Shown here: positions 9,266-18,159 of the stretch, piece after piece | Layout of the letters: each line of letters opens with the position of its first letter | Numbering within the stretch: position 1 is the first letter of the stretch | From: Vibrio pelagius | GTDB lineage: Bacteria; Pseudomonadota; Gammaproteobacteria; Enterobacterales; Vibrionaceae | Length of the DNA stretch: 64,000 nucleotides | Direction of reading: 5' to 3' | Assembly (NCBI RefSeq): GCF_024347575.1 | Contig: NZ_AP025503.1 | Location: 1,798,001-1,862,000, forward strand | Made by a program: the position numbers and the translations under genes | The notes under the pieces: model-generated | What the model saw: only the letters and a program-made list of their open reading frames with translations | Told to the model about the DNA's origin: nothing | Database searches by the model: none

Positions 9266-9637
9266 TTGAAAGAAAGATTGATCCAACTCGTGTATCTAAT
9301 GATCTCTTTTACATTGATCATCGGTGCACTGACAGCAGGCAATGCCATTCAAAGCCTTCTCGATACTGCAATTCCCGGAAGTATCTTTGGGATGCTGCTG
9401 CTTTTCTTCGCGATGGTGATCGGAATTATTCCATCTCATTGGGTTCAACCTGGTGCTAGCCTGATCATCCGTTTCATGATCTTACTGTTTGTGCCTATCA
9501 GTGTTGGCCTAATGGAACACTTCGACATGCTCATTGCCAACGCCCTTCCTATTTTAGCCAGTGCGGTTGGTGGCACACTGATCGTTCTTGTTTCTCTGTC
9601 TTGGTTCCTAGACCGAGTGATTGCGAAGGGGAAATAA
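9266..9637 (+). CDS. lrgA: CidA/LrgA family membrane protein
   Basis: A 123-residue protein with four hydrophobic segments and the [12 protein letters not shown] motif of the CidA/LrgA family, holin-like proteins that work with LrgB partners in envelope physiology or metabolite (pyruvate-like) transport. The likely start is TTG at 9266, since the next in-frame ATG would cut off the first membrane segment. Its stop is one base before the ATG of the LrgB gene, so the two are translationally coupled. Confidence 0.85.
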   Translation: MKERLIQLVYLMISFTLIIGALTAGNAIQSLLDTAIPGSIFGMLLLFFAMVIGIIPSHWVQPGASLIIRFMILLFVPISVGLMEHFDMLIANALPILASAVGGTLIVLVSLSWFLDRVIAKGK

Positions 9638-9638
9638 T

Positions 9639-10316
9639 ATGTGGATTCTTTTGACTATTGTTGTGTTTCTTTTTGCTCGTTGGGTAAGTCAAAAAGTAAA
9701 CTCGCCATTATGTAACCCTCTATTGATTAGCTTAGCGATCATTATTCCTGTACTCACCTATTGGCGAATCCCATTCGAAGAGTATTACGCAGACAACACT
9801 TGGATTACCTACATGCTCCAACCAGCCGTTGTTGCGCTCGCTTACCCACTGTATGAACAACTCCCACAGATAAGAGCTAACTGGCGCATTATCACCTTTG
9901 CGAGTTTGCTAGGTAGCGTGATGTCGATGCTAAGCGCCGTATTAATCGCTGCAGCTTTTCATGCAGACCTTGGCTTAATTGCCAGTTTACTCGGTAAATC
10001 GGTGACGACTCCTATCGCAATGGAAGTGTCTAGTCATCTTGGTGGTGAAGCTGCCATAGCCGCGATCTTAGTGCTTTTGGTTGGACTTTTCGGGGCAATT
10101 TTCGCCTATCCAATCTACAACCTGATCGGTATTAAGAGCCCTATCGCTCGTGGACTTACGATGGGAACCGTATCACACGCATTAGGTACAGCGACTAGCG
10201 CCGAGAAAGATCCACGAGATGCAGCATTTAGCTCTCTGGCATTAGTTCTGTGCGGTGTTATCACCTCGATATTAGCCCCTTCAATGTTCTCATTGGTGCT
10301 ATGGATATACTCCTAA
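9639..10316 (+). CDS. lrgB: LrgB family membrane protein
   Basis: A 225-residue protein with about six to eight membrane segments and the LrgB motifs KSVTTPIAMEVS and SHALGTATS. It is the partner of the small LrgA-like protein just upstream; the ATG at 9639 has AAGGGG as ribosome site and follows the lrgA stop by one base. Such pairs affect murein hydrolase activity or export small organic acids. A strong terminator follows at 10384, so this is a two-gene operon. Confidence 0.88.
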   Translation: MWILLTIVVFLFARWVSQKVNSPLCNPLLISLAIIIPVLTYWRIPFEEYYADNTWITYMLQPAVVALAYPLYEQLPQIRANWRIITFASLLGSVMSMLSAVLIAAAFHADLGLIASLLGKSVTTPIAMEVSSHLGGEAAIAAILVLLVGLFGAIFAYPIYNLIGIKSPIARGLTMGTVSHALGTATSAEKDPRDAAFSSLALVLCGVITSILAPSMFSLVLWIYS

Positions 10317-10383
10317 TAGCAAAATACTTAACTTGAAGTCGCTGATAGTCAATCTATGTCATTGCTAATTCCCGAACAAAATC

Positions 10384-10434
10384 AGAGCGCTTTTCCAACA
10401 AATCTTTAGGAAATGCGCTCTTTTTTTCAGCTAA
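10384..10434 (+). terminator. Rho-independent terminator of the lrgAB operon
   Basis: A long stem (AGAGCGC-TTTTCC pairing with GGAAA-TGCGCTCT) is followed by seven to eight T residues on the plus strand. Confidence 0.85.
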
Positions 10435-10470
10435 ACTATTTATTCATGCAATGTGATGCACCCGTCAATT

Positions 10471-10486
10471 TGTGACTTTAATTACA
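10471..10486 (+). promoter_or_regulatory. CRP-like site upstream of cdd (distal)
   Basis: TGTGACTTTAATTACA matches TGTGA-N6-TCACA with one deviation in the right half. It lies about 90 bp before the proximal CRP-like site, a spacing seen at CRP/CytR-controlled nucleoside promoters. Confidence 0.5.
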
Positions 10487-10561
10487 CTTTGCTGGCTGCA
10501 AACGATTTCATTTGTGACCTCACTCTAATTGTGCAACACAATGTAACAAGCAGCATACATT

Positions 10562-10577
10562 AGTGACTTTGATCACA
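10562..10577 (+). promoter_or_regulatory. CRP-like site upstream of cdd (proximal)
   Basis: AGTGACTTTGATCACA is a near-consensus CRP box about 55 bp before the cdd start. In enteric bacteria and V. cholerae, cdd is under CRP and CytR control, and the two tandem CRP boxes here fit that arrangement. Confidence 0.65.
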
Positions 10578-10632
10578 GAAAGTTTCTGGGTATTGCATAA
10601 ACTTAAAGCCTAAGGTCAATTAAGGATTCAAC

Positions 10633-11520
10633 ATGAACAGTCGTATTACCCTGGCGCTGGAAAGTGCTCCAGCTTCATTGAAAGCACTTTTAAGTGACAT
10701 CGTATTAGCAGACAACTTTGACGCCACCATCTCTAAAGAGCAGTTTCAAAGCTTGCTGGATGCAAGCGGTCTTTCTGACAAAGAAGTTCGTCTAGCTTTA
10801 CTGCCAATCGCAGCTGCGTTCTCTTACGCACCACTTTCTGATTTCTACGTTGGCGCAGTAGTGCGCGGCCTATCTGGTCACATCTACTTCGGTGCAAACA
10901 TGGAAATTGCAGGTGCACAGCTAGGTCAAACGGTACACGCAGAACAAGCGGCAATCAGTCACGCTTGGATGAAAGGTGAAAAAGGACTTTCTGATATCAC
11001 CATCAACTACAGCCCTTGTGGTCACTGTCGTCAATTTATGAACGAATTGACTACGGCTAATGAGTTGAAAATCCAGTTACCAGAACGTGAAGAGCGTTCA
11101 CTCCAAGATTATCTGCCCGACTCTTTCGGCCCTTCTGATCTTGGTATCACCGAAGGCCTGATGACAGAACTTGACCACAAGTACACGACTGAAGAGACAA
11201 CACCTATTGTTGTTAAAGCTCTAGAAGCCATGAACCGCAGCCATGCCCCTTACACCAAAAACCTAAGCGGTGTTTCACTTCAACTTGCGTCTGGTGAGAT
11301 CTTCTCAGGTGCATACGCAGAAAACGCGGCATTTAACCCGAGCTTGCCTCCACTTCAAGTAGCGATGATTCAAGTGATGCTGGCAGGTAATAACTTCGAC
11401 CAAATCGAGAGTGCAGCTCTGGTTGAAAACGCACAAGGCAACATCAGTCACTTGGCAGAGACTCAATCAACGCTAGAAGCAATTAACCCAGATATCCCAG
11501 TCACTTACTTAGCAATATAA
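10633..11520 (+). CDS. cdd: Cytidine deaminase
   Basis: A 295-residue protein, the length of the dimeric two-domain E. coli-type enzyme. The zinc and proton-shuttle motifs are HAEQAAI (about residue 102) and PCGHCRQF (about residue 129). It deaminates cytidine and deoxycytidine to uridine compounds in pyrimidine salvage. The C-terminal half is the degenerate second domain. It is preceded by two CRP-like sites and followed by a terminator at 11550, so it is a single-gene unit. Confidence 0.96.
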   Translation: MNSRITLALESAPASLKALLSDIVLADNFDATISKEQFQSLLDASGLSDKEVRLALLPIAAAFSYAPLSDFYVGAVVRGLSGHIYFGANMEIAGAQLGQTVHAEQAAISHAWMKGEKGLSDITINYSPCGHCRQFMNELTTANELKIQLPEREERSLQDYLPDSFGPSDLGITEGLMTELDHKYTTEETTPIVVKALEAMNRSHAPYTKNLSGVSLQLASGEIFSGAYAENAAFNPSLPPLQVAMIQVMLAGNNFDQIESAALVENAQGNISHLAETQSTLEAINPDIPVTYLAI

Positions 11521-11549
11521 CTGCATTAAGTTAACATGCGATTTACATA

Positions 11550-11580
11550 AGCAGCCCTCTTTTAGTCGGCTGCTTTTTTT
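11550..11580 (+). terminator. Rho-independent terminator of cdd
   Basis: The stem GCAGCC / GGCTGC is followed by TTTTTTT on the plus strand, 30 bp after the cdd stop. Confidence 0.85.
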
Positions 11581-11605
11581 ATGCTTAAAATTCACTAAAA
11601 CCATC

Positions 11606-11621
11606 ACGCAAACGTTTGCTT
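11606..11621. promoter_or_regulatory. PurR operator upstream of purT
   Basis: ACGCAAACGTTTGCTT matches the PurR box ACGCAAACGTTTGCGT in 15 of 16 positions and lies 69 bp before the purT ATG. It indicates repression by PurR with hypoxanthine or guanine. Confidence 0.85.
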
Positions 11622-11689
11622 TTGAGGTTGGAATGAGTATGATCTCCCCGTTCTCAAATACTCGTTCAACATGTTCGGAAGGAATAACT

Positions 11690-12865
11690 ATGTTTGGTAC
11701 CGCCACTCGTGACAATGCTACTCGTGTACTTCTATTGGGCTCTGGAGAGCTAGGCAAAGAAGTTGCTATTGAGTGTCAACGTTTAGGTTTAGAAGTGATC
11801 GCTTGTGATCGCTACCCAGATGCCCCTGCAATGCAAGTTGCTCATCGTAGTCATGTCCTAGACATGCTGGATGGCGATGCGCTTGAAGCTATCATTAAGC
11901 TAGAAAAGCCGGATTACGTAGTACCTGAAATTGAAGCCATCGCGACCAGCAAACTGGTTGAATTAGAAGAAAAAGGCTTAAACGTTGTTCCTACTGCAAA
12001 TGCGACCAAGCTGACAATGAACCGTGAAGGGATTCGTCGCCTCGCAGCAGAAGAGCTGGAACTAATGACTTCACCTTATCGCTTCGCCGATAGTTTTGAA
12101 GATTTCTCTGCCGCGGTAGAATTTGTCGGTATCCCTTGTGTCGTCAAACCCGTAATGAGTTCTTCTGGCAAAGGTCAAAGTGTTATCAAGAGTGAAGGCG
12201 ATATCCAAAAAGCGTGGGACTACGCTCAAGAAGGAGGTCGTACTGGCGCTGGACGAGTCATCGTAGAGGGCTTTATCGACTTTGATTACGAAATCACCTT
12301 GCTGACAGTTCGAGCGGTGGACGGTATTCATTTCTGTGCGCCAATCGGCCACCGACAAGAAGACGGAGACTATCGCGAGTCATGGCAACCACAGGTGATG
12401 TCTGACAATGCACTTAAGGCTGCGCAATACACCGCAGGTAAAGTGGTTGACGCTCTAGGTGGATACGGCATCTTTGGTGTAGAACTGTTCGTCAGAGGTG
12501 ATCACGTGATCTTCAATGAGGTCTCACCTCGTCCACACGATACCGGCCTAGTTACATTGCTGTCTCAGGACTCCTCTGAGTTTGCTCTGCACGTCCGCGC
12601 ATTTACAGGCATGCCAATCAAGAATATCACTCAGTACGGCCCTTGTGCGTCTGCCGTTGTTCTTGGTCAGGGTACGTCGACAAATATTCGTTTCGAAGGT
12701 TTGGAAAACGCATTAAATGCTCCTCAAACTCAGGTTCGATTATTTGGTAAGCCAGACATCAATGGCCGCCGCCGCTTAGGTGTCGCCCTTACTCGCCGTG
12801 ATAGTGTTGAGTCAGCGATTGAAGACGCCGTAGAAACCGCTTCTAAGATTAAAGTTATCTACTAG
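11690..12865 (+). CDS. purT: Phosphoribosylglycinamide formyltransferase 2
   Basis: A 391-residue ATP-grasp enzyme that makes formyl-GAR from formate, ATP and GAR in de novo purine synthesis. The N-terminal [12 protein letters not shown] nucleotide-fold loop, the ATP-grasp loop [12 protein letters not shown] and the [10 protein letters not shown] metal-binding motif are all present. The start is the ATG at 11690 (GGAAGGAAT ribosome site; MFGTATRDN is the usual N-terminus); a longer reading from 11633 would run through the promoter region. A PurR box lies upstream. The stop codon TAG is formed by the first bases of the repeat at 12863. Confidence 0.95.
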   Translation: MFGTATRDNATRVLLLGSGELGKEVAIECQRLGLEVIACDRYPDAPAMQVAHRSHVLDMLDGDALEAIIKLEKPDYVVPEIEAIATSKLVELEEKGLNVVPTANATKLTMNREGIRRLAAEELELMTSPYRFADSFEDFSAAVEFVGIPCVVKPVMSSSGKGQSVIKSEGDIQKAWDYAQEGGRTGAGRVIVEGFIDFDYEITLLTVRAVDGIHFCAPIGHRQEDGDYRESWQPQVMSDNALKAAQYTAGKVVDALGGYGIFGVELFVRGDHVIFNEVSPRPHDTGLVTLLSQDSSEFALHVRAFTGMPIKNITQYGPCASAVVLGQGTSTNIRFEGLENALNAPQTQVRLFGKPDINGRRRLGVALTRRDSVESAIEDAVETASKIKVIY

Positions 12866-13130
12866 GGCGTGTTGACCTTTCGTGGTTAAATTTTGTTCGA
12901 GATAAAAGCGTTTTAATCGCGGCGAGGGAGAAGTAGCCTAGTCATTCTAAGCAAATCTCCCTCAACAAAGAGTAAAACGCTTTTAGCCGAACCCTTCGGG
13001 CAGCGTTTGCTGGTCATTTCTACTGCGTTATCGGCTTCTCATGTAGGCTAGCTACACATCAAAGCCTCTGCCTTGTATAAATACCCAGCAACTCGCTGCA
13101 AAAACCAGCTCGAAAGATCAACGCGCCCTA
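12863..13130. repeat. 268-bp palindromic repeat with 20-bp terminal inverted repeats
   Basis: The left end TAGGGCGTGTTGACCTTTCG and the right end (read inverted) TAGGGCGCGTTGATCTTTCG differ at two positions. Inside there is a second inverted pair (AAAAGCGTTTTA near 12904 and TAAAACGCTTTT near 12972) and a GAGGGAG / CTCCCTC pair, so the RNA or single strand would fold into a long structure. There is no open reading frame of note. This is a non-autonomous, MITE-like element; similar units probably occur elsewhere in the genome, but that cannot be seen here. It supplies the stop codon of purT. Confidence 0.75.
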
Positions 13131-13187
13131 GAGCCTGTAACCTTTATCGGTGACATTTGTTCGCGTACTCTCCAGCGGAAGAAAACC

Positions 13188-13215
13188 AAAGACGGGCCTC
13201 AATGCCCGTCTTTGT
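13188..13215. terminator. Bidirectional terminator between purT and tpm
   Basis: The perfect stem GACGGGC / GCCCGTC is flanked by AAA and TTT. It lies between two convergent genes and can serve both. Confidence 0.8.
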
Positions 13216-13241
13216 CGTTGCTAAATTGTATGCAGGTTTTA

Positions 13242-13895
13242 TTAAGCCTGACACTCAATCAAGTAGACCTCTTCGGAAAAGCGAGATAAACCTTTCTTGG
13301 CGATCTTAGGATGATCGTCATCAGCAATATCTTGATTTAACTGTGTAATCTTGTATCCAGAGAATAGCTGCTCTACTTCATCTCTAGGTACGCTGAATGG
13401 AGGCCCACTCATCTCTTCTTGATCGTAATCCAGAGTCACCAATAAGATCTTACCACCCGGTTTTAGTAACTGCTTCAGCCTAGCCACATACTGTACTCGC
13501 ATCTCTTCAGGCAGTGCCACTAAAGAAGCACGGTCGTAAATTGTATCAACCGCTTGAATCGGCGCTGTGAAGTAATCACCAGTGTAGATACTGAGTTCAT
13601 CAAACTGGTACAACTCATGTTGACCATTAATCTGCGTCACCATCGGCGTATAAAAATGTTCCGAGAAAAATGCACGAACTGCGATTTGGCTTAGCTCAAC
13701 ACCCTGAACGTCTTGATGCTTAGACGCCAACCAAACCAAATCTTCGCTCTTACCACATAATGGAACAAAAACGCTCTTCTCGTGGCTCGGTTCAGTGTGC
13801 TTCCAAAACTCAATCAGCAGCGGATTCACATCTTCTAGGTGGAAACCAATTTGGTTTGCGGCCCATTTATTGTGCCAAAATTCAGGATTATTCAT
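13242..13895 (-). CDS. tpm: Thiopurine S-methyltransferase
   Basis: A 217-residue SAM-dependent methyltransferase, the length of the bacterial Tpm family. The N-terminus [15 protein letters not shown] and the motif [15 protein letters not shown] are diagnostic. The bacterial enzymes methylate thiopurines and oxyanions such as selenite and tellurite. The start is the ATG at 13895; extending to 13994 adds 33 residues unlike the family. Divergent from the RelV-like gene, with a 281-bp gap. The tpm/relV/ihfA neighbourhood matches other vibrios as I recall it. Confidence 0.93.
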   Translation of the reverse strand: MNNPEFWHNKWAANQIGFHLEDVNPLLIEFWKHTEPSHEKSVFVPLCGKSEDLVWLASKHQDVQGVELSQIAVRAFFSEHFYTPMVTQINGQHELYQFDELSIYTGDYFTAPIQAVDTIYDRASLVALPEEMRVQYVARLKQLLKPGGKILLVTLDYDQEEMSGPPFSVPRDEVEQLFSGYKITQLNQDIADDDHPKIAKKGLSRFSEEVYLIECQA

Positions 13896-14176
13896 CTTTC
13901 GTTCATCTTGTTGATTCAATAATGCAAGGGTACAGGATAGACAGGTAAGAGCAACCTTGGCAGGCGTCAAAGTTCTTGAAAATGTGGAACTCACATTGGT
14001 TTAATTTGTCTATATGTTCACATATTAAGGCACGAAAAAACGTTAAGGTTGGTTTCTGTTCAAACGGCCCCATATCGTATTTAGAGACACTGCTATTTGA
14101 ACAATAATTTGCTCTTAGCGTTACTGGTTACCCCTTTTAGTTTCACCGTTTTGTAACCTAGTATATTGGAGTTTGA

Positions 14177-14950
14177 ATGAGTGTATTTCTCCGTACCACG
14201 GCACTAATGCTTCTTGTATTGAGCCGCGCGCCTGCATTCGCAGCAACTGTATCAACTAACTCAGCAGAACCAACTCGCACACCAGCACAAAACCAAGTGT
14301 CATCAAAAGTATTCCGTCACAGCCTAAGCGGTCTGTACGGCATCAAAGCCTTTGACTCAAAGCCAACTCAACCCTACACCGACTTCGACGTGCTTTACAG
14401 CAAATCACACCAAGCTCAAGCAGAGCTAGAAACCATCTGTAAAAGTACTGCTCTACTCACTAACTCCGAAGCGCTGTTTACGGGCGTAAAATCGCAAGCT
14501 CGTGCACAAGAAAAGATTGCATTAGAGCTTGACGGCGACGTTACCCGAATCACTGATCTTGCTCGTGCGACTATTATCGCTAATGATGTAGAGAGCTTAG
14601 TGGAAGTGTATGAAGCGGTCAGCAGAGAGGCCGATGTTGTTAAAGTAAAAAACAAGTTTAAGTCTCCTGCAGACTCGGGTTACCGTGACCTTAACTTGTT
14701 GGTTCGCTTACCTAAAACGAATATCATTGCAGAAGTCCAGCTTCACCTTAAAGCGATCGCTGATGTGAAAAGTGGTCCAGAACATGAGCTGTACGAAATC
14801 ATCCAAGGTATTGAGCGTAATGCAATGGCACAAAATCGCTCACTCAACGATATCGAAGCGGCGCAAATCAACAACCTAAGACGCCAATCCTTAGAGCTTT
14901 ATCAACAGGCTTGGCAGCCTTACATTACCACTCATATTAAAGCAGCCTAG
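14177..14950 (+). CDS. relV: RelV-like small alarmone synthetase (RelA/SpoT domain)
   Basis: A 257-residue protein with a RelA/SpoT synthetase domain from about residue 60 to 200. The motifs DVTRITDLARATI (121-133), GYRDLN (168-173) and EVQLH (186-190) correspond to the conserved strand, the G-Y-R motif and the catalytic glutamate strand of (p)ppGpp synthetases. There is no HD hydrolase, TGS or ACT domain, so it is synthetase-only, like RelV of V. cholerae, and the location near ihfA agrees. The N-terminus (residues 1-23) looks like a signal peptide ending AFA, which is odd for an enzyme using cytoplasmic ATP and GDP/GTP. Confidence 0.88.
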   Translation: MSVFLRTTALMLLVLSRAPAFAATVSTNSAEPTRTPAQNQVSSKVFRHSLSGLYGIKAFDSKPTQPYTDFDVLYSKSHQAQAELETICKSTALLTNSEALFTGVKSQARAQEKIALELDGDVTRITDLARATIIANDVESLVEVYEAVSREADVVKVKNKFKSPADSGYRDLNLLVRLPKTNIIAEVQLHLKAIADVKSGPEHELYEIIQGIERNAMAQNRSLNDIEAAQINNLRRQSLELYQQAWQPYITTHIKAA

Positions 14951-15001
14951 TCACTTAGCACTCAATGATGACAGATTGTTAACTTCACATGGATAGATAG
15001 A

Positions 15002-15028
15002 AAAAGACCACGCTGTGCGTGGTCTATT
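15002..15028. terminator. Bidirectional terminator between relV and ihfA
   Basis: The stem AGACCACGC / GCGTGGTCT has a three-base loop and A/T-rich flanks between two convergent genes. Confidence 0.85.
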
Positions 15029-15034
15029 GCTTGG

Positions 15035-15331
15035 CTACTTCTCGATTTTAATATTTTCTACGCGGGCTTTTAGTTTTTGACCCGGTCTGAAAGTAACAAC
15101 ACGTCGAGCAGAGATTGGAATGTCTTCACCAGTTTTAGGGTTACGACCCGGACGCTCATTTTTCTCGCGAAGATCAAAATTACCAAAACCTGACAGTTTT
15201 ACCTGTTCGCCATTTTCAAGTGCTTTACGAACTTCTTCGAAAAACACTTCCACCGTTTCCTTGGCATCCCGTTTGCTGTACCCGAGTGTCTCAAACAGGT
15301 TCTCAGCCAAATCGGCCTTCGTGAGTGCCAT
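15035..15331 (-). CDS. ihfA: Integration host factor subunit alpha
   Basis: A 98-residue DNA-bending protein. The N-terminus [14 protein letters not shown], the flexible-arm motif [20 protein letters not shown] with the intercalating proline, and the ending KARVEN are typical of IhfA rather than HU or IhfB. With IhfB it bends DNA sharply in transcription, recombination and replication. In gamma-proteobacteria it normally follows pheT directly; here about 23 kb of other genes lie between pheT and ihfA on the same strand, so it must use its own promoter in the 15332-15660 region. Confidence 0.97.
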   Translation of the reverse strand: MALTKADLAENLFETLGYSKRDAKETVEVFFEEVRKALENGEQVKLSGFGNFDLREKNERPGRNPKTGEDIPISARRVVTFRPGQKLKARVENIKIEK

Positions 15332-16037
15332 AAAACTTTCCTCAAAGCTATGTTAAACCTTGCTACTATCGTCAGTAGCGCCGAAGCATTTACCCTATTC
15401 AATCAATGAGATAAGGCTGTTTACAAGGAAAGTGTATGCCAAGCTTCTGATTTTCGCCAACTTTTTTGTCTCAACTCTTTAATTATTTATGCAAATCAAG
15501 AACATAACTCTCTTGATTAAGTGGATATTAAACTAAAAAACATCCAACCATAGAACATCCATTAGAATTAAAAACCAAACAAACGCACATAATAAGAATA
15601 TAAAGCCAAATTGATACTTTTGCAGAAAATCGAGAATTTAGGCTTACCTTCAATAAAATCAGCCACTTGGTTTAACATTAATCTCAACAAAGATTATAAT
15701 TCGAACACAGTATTTCATTCCATTTATTGTTCTACAGAATTTAATTCGAATACTTGCATCGAAAAATTCGATCTCAGTGATGTTTAGTTCTCCTCTATAA
15801 AAACCCTCTTCCCAGCTAAAACTAGCTGCGTAAATGGGATAGCAGTTTGCATATTTGGCAACAACCGTGAGAGTGACTTGTCCTAAACAGTGACTTGTCC
15901 TAAACTTTGTTTTCTTTTTCAATTAGATAAGTGCGATCCATAACGCATTCATCAAAAATCAAATGTGAAACGCCACGTATTTGTTTTTAATATGCATTGA
16001 ATCCAAATGAAACAACATGATTATAATAATCCAATTT
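15332..16037. other. AT-rich gap upstream of ihfA
   Basis: About 700 bases with very low G+C content. It should hold the ihfA promoter. Around 15874-15907 a 16-17 bp unit (AGTGACTTGTCCTAAAC) is tandemly duplicated. An 87-codon TTG-start frame on the minus strand (15659-15922) runs through this duplication and has no recognisable features, so it is not called as a gene. Confidence 0.5.
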
Positions 16038-16199
16038 ATACCAATCACAGTAAATAAGTGATCAAAAATAGCGCAGGAAAAAGGCTTGAGAACAAGGCAG
16101 CATTTTTCGATAAGTAGTTATTCTACAATCAAAAATTCTAACGCAGTTATCAAGCATTTTAACAAGCTAGGGTGAGCAATTATTTACTACGATTGGTAT
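16038..16199. repeat. MITE-like 162-bp repeat
   Basis: The ends ATACCAATC-ACAGTAAATAA and (inverted) ATACCAATC-GTAGTAAATAA form imperfect terminal inverted repeats of about 20 bp, and the interior is non-coding. Small elements with ATACCAATC ends are common in Vibrio genomes as I recall. It lies just upstream of the large lipoprotein gene at 16231 and may affect its promoter. Confidence 0.65.
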
Positions 16200-16230
16200 T
16201 AGTTAAGATCTATAAATTGGAAGTAATTAT

Positions 16231-18033
16231 ATGATTAGGAATGGTTTTCATTGCCTCCTCCCCGCTGTTCTATTGACTACCCTTACAGGGTGTGGCGGTA
16301 GCGGCGGAGACAGTTCACCAAGCAGTTCGCTTTCCGTCCCGCAAACCAGATTTGATCTCAAATCAACAGCATTCGAAGAGGTCAGTATCGATATCCCTTT
16401 TAGTGTTCGACACGTTGCGGGAGATAACCTTTACTATGGTGTTTTCGGCGACAGTGAGGTGGTTGAGAGGATCGATATCTACGCTAACGACGATAAAACT
16501 GGTTATGCGACCGTGCTATTTAAGCCTGGCTACCAATTGGGCAATGGTACGAAATCAACCAATATAGAGTTCAATATTTGTCACGACTACTACTGTAACA
16601 AGCACTATTCTGGTTCACCAAAATCTGTCGTTCTGACTAACGAAGTAACATTGGATCAACAAATCAGCCTAGCTGAAGCCAAAATCACAGTGACTGCAAA
16701 TTACAACGATGTAAACATAGGTCATAATGTTGCTGAGGTTATCCAATTTTCTGGTTCTGACCCTTACCAGCTTCACATAGAAGCGCAAGCTAGCAATCCA
16801 ATGGTAACATCTGTTAACCCTTTCCCTGCTCTCGCTAGCATCGGGCTTAATATGACATTTGAAACGCCTTCTGTGGTAGGGGGTGGGACATACAGCTCGG
16901 CTGTCACCGTTAAGGCTTGTTACGATCCTAGCTGTGTTTATCCAATTGAAGGCAGCCCAATTACCGTTCCAGTTGATTACGTGATTACAGGGGCAACAAC
17001 AACGCCAGACCCAGACACAGGAACACCAACGACGCCTCCAACTAACAATGCAAAGGTCTATTTTGATAATCAACCAAGTCACAACACAATAGATGCCGTC
17101 TACTCTGACGCATTAAATGTGATAGCTATCGTTTCTGATTCACCAAAGAACGCGATCTATTTCTACAGCCTGTCTGATGCCCGTTCTTATGAAATCGAGC
17201 TTACCAGCGCTCCCACTTCTGTCGCAGTCGATAATATCAACGGGACGAATCGCTTCATCGTTGGTCACAACATGATGCTCACGACGTTAAACTACAATAA
17301 CGTCGCACCACAAAGTAGCCAAACCAATCAGATATTCAATTCTCATGATGTCTTTGATTTGTCTACCGATGGTACATACGCATGGACATTACCCAATACC
17401 GATCAGTGGGAAGAGCTACAAATCATCAACCTCAATGACGGTTCAGTCAAACTCGGCGATGAATGGAGCTATTATGAAAAGACCAAGTTGAAGATTAACC
17501 CAACAAGCTCTGGCCTTTACAGCCTAACCACTACATTAAGCCCAGGTAATATTTCTAGAGCCGACCTCACCGATCCGGCTTCACCTGCATACCCTGTAAG
17601 CTCGATTTATCATGGCAACTACCAATTCTGTAATGACTTTTGGTTCAACCACACTGGCACAGCGATCTTTACCCAGTGTGGTGTGAAGTTAAATGCATCA
17701 GACAACGCCAATGAAGATATGCGTTATGCTGGTCAAATTACGCTACCACCAACACAGGGTTGGCCATATTATTCAGCAATTGAAACTTTGGACGAATCAC
17801 ACGATAGCACGAAGCTCGCGTACGCTATGCAGGGAGAAGGCAGTACAATAAGAGTCTTATCATCGTCTGATTTGAGCTTGCAAGAGAGCTTTAGTTTAGC
17901 GGATTCTACCATCGATAATATCGACCACCCTACTGTACCTAAATTCGTTTTCTACGGCGCAGACGGTAAGCTCAACATCGTTGGTACAGCCTCGACCGAC
18001 ACCGAGACTCATACACTCATCTTCCAGCACTAG
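16231..18033 (+). CDS. Large surface or periplasmic lipoprotein, unknown function
   Basis: A 600-residue protein with a lipoprotein signal (LLTTLTGC, then a Gly/Ser-rich linker), so it is lipidated and anchored in the envelope. Residues about 40-260 contain two similar beta-rich units, each with paired cysteines (CHDYYC and CYDPSC, about 115 residues apart), suggesting a duplicated Ig-like fold. A Thr/Pro-rich linker near residue 255-275 (TTTPDPDTGTPTTPP) leads to a C-terminal part of short beta segments that could form a propeller-like domain. No enzyme motif was recognised. It begins 31 bp after the MITE-like repeat. Confidence 0.7.
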   Translation: MIRNGFHCLLPAVLLTTLTGCGGSGGDSSPSSSLSVPQTRFDLKSTAFEEVSIDIPFSVRHVAGDNLYYGVFGDSEVVERIDIYANDDKTGYATVLFKPGYQLGNGTKSTNIEFNICHDYYCNKHYSGSPKSVVLTNEVTLDQQISLAEAKITVTANYNDVNIGHNVAEVIQFSGSDPYQLHIEAQASNPMVTSVNPFPALASIGLNMTFETPSVVGGGTYSSAVTVKACYDPSCVYPIEGSPITVPVDYVITGATTTPDPDTGTPTTPPTNNAKVYFDNQPSHNTIDAVYSDALNVIAIVSDSPKNAIYFYSLSDARSYEIELTSAPTSVAVDNINGTNRFIVGHNMMLTTLNYNNVAPQSSQTNQIFNSHDVFDLSTDGTYAWTLPNTDQWEELQIINLNDGSVKLGDEWSYYEKTKLKINPTSSGLYSLTTTLSPGNISRADLTDPASPAYPVSSIYHGNYQFCNDFWFNHTGTAIFTQCGVKLNASDNANEDMRYAGQITLPPTQGWPYYSAIETLDESHDSTKLAYAMQGEGSTIRVLSSSDLSLQESFSLADSTIDNIDHPTVPKFVFYGADGKLNIVGTASTDTETHTLIFQH

Positions 18034-18091
18034 TTGGCGTTTCTAGACTTGTGTTTATTCAGAGTAAGTATCTGCTTTAAATACAAACGCT

Positions 18092-18130
18092 AGCGCTCAC
18101 ATCGGCATTACTCCGATATGAGCGCTTTTC
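18092..18130. terminator. Terminator between the lipoprotein gene and sitD
   Basis: The stem AGCGCTCACATCGG / CCGATATGAGCGCT has one mismatch and is followed by TTTT on the plus strand; it lies between convergent genes. Confidence 0.8.
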
Positions 18131-18159
18131 GAATGTTGACCTTGATATTCTCAATAACG

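Noticed and set aside
15659..15922. An 87-codon minus-strand TTG-start frame upstream of ihfA
   Set aside because: AT-rich, low complexity, crosses a tandem duplication and has no recognisable family or ribosome site.
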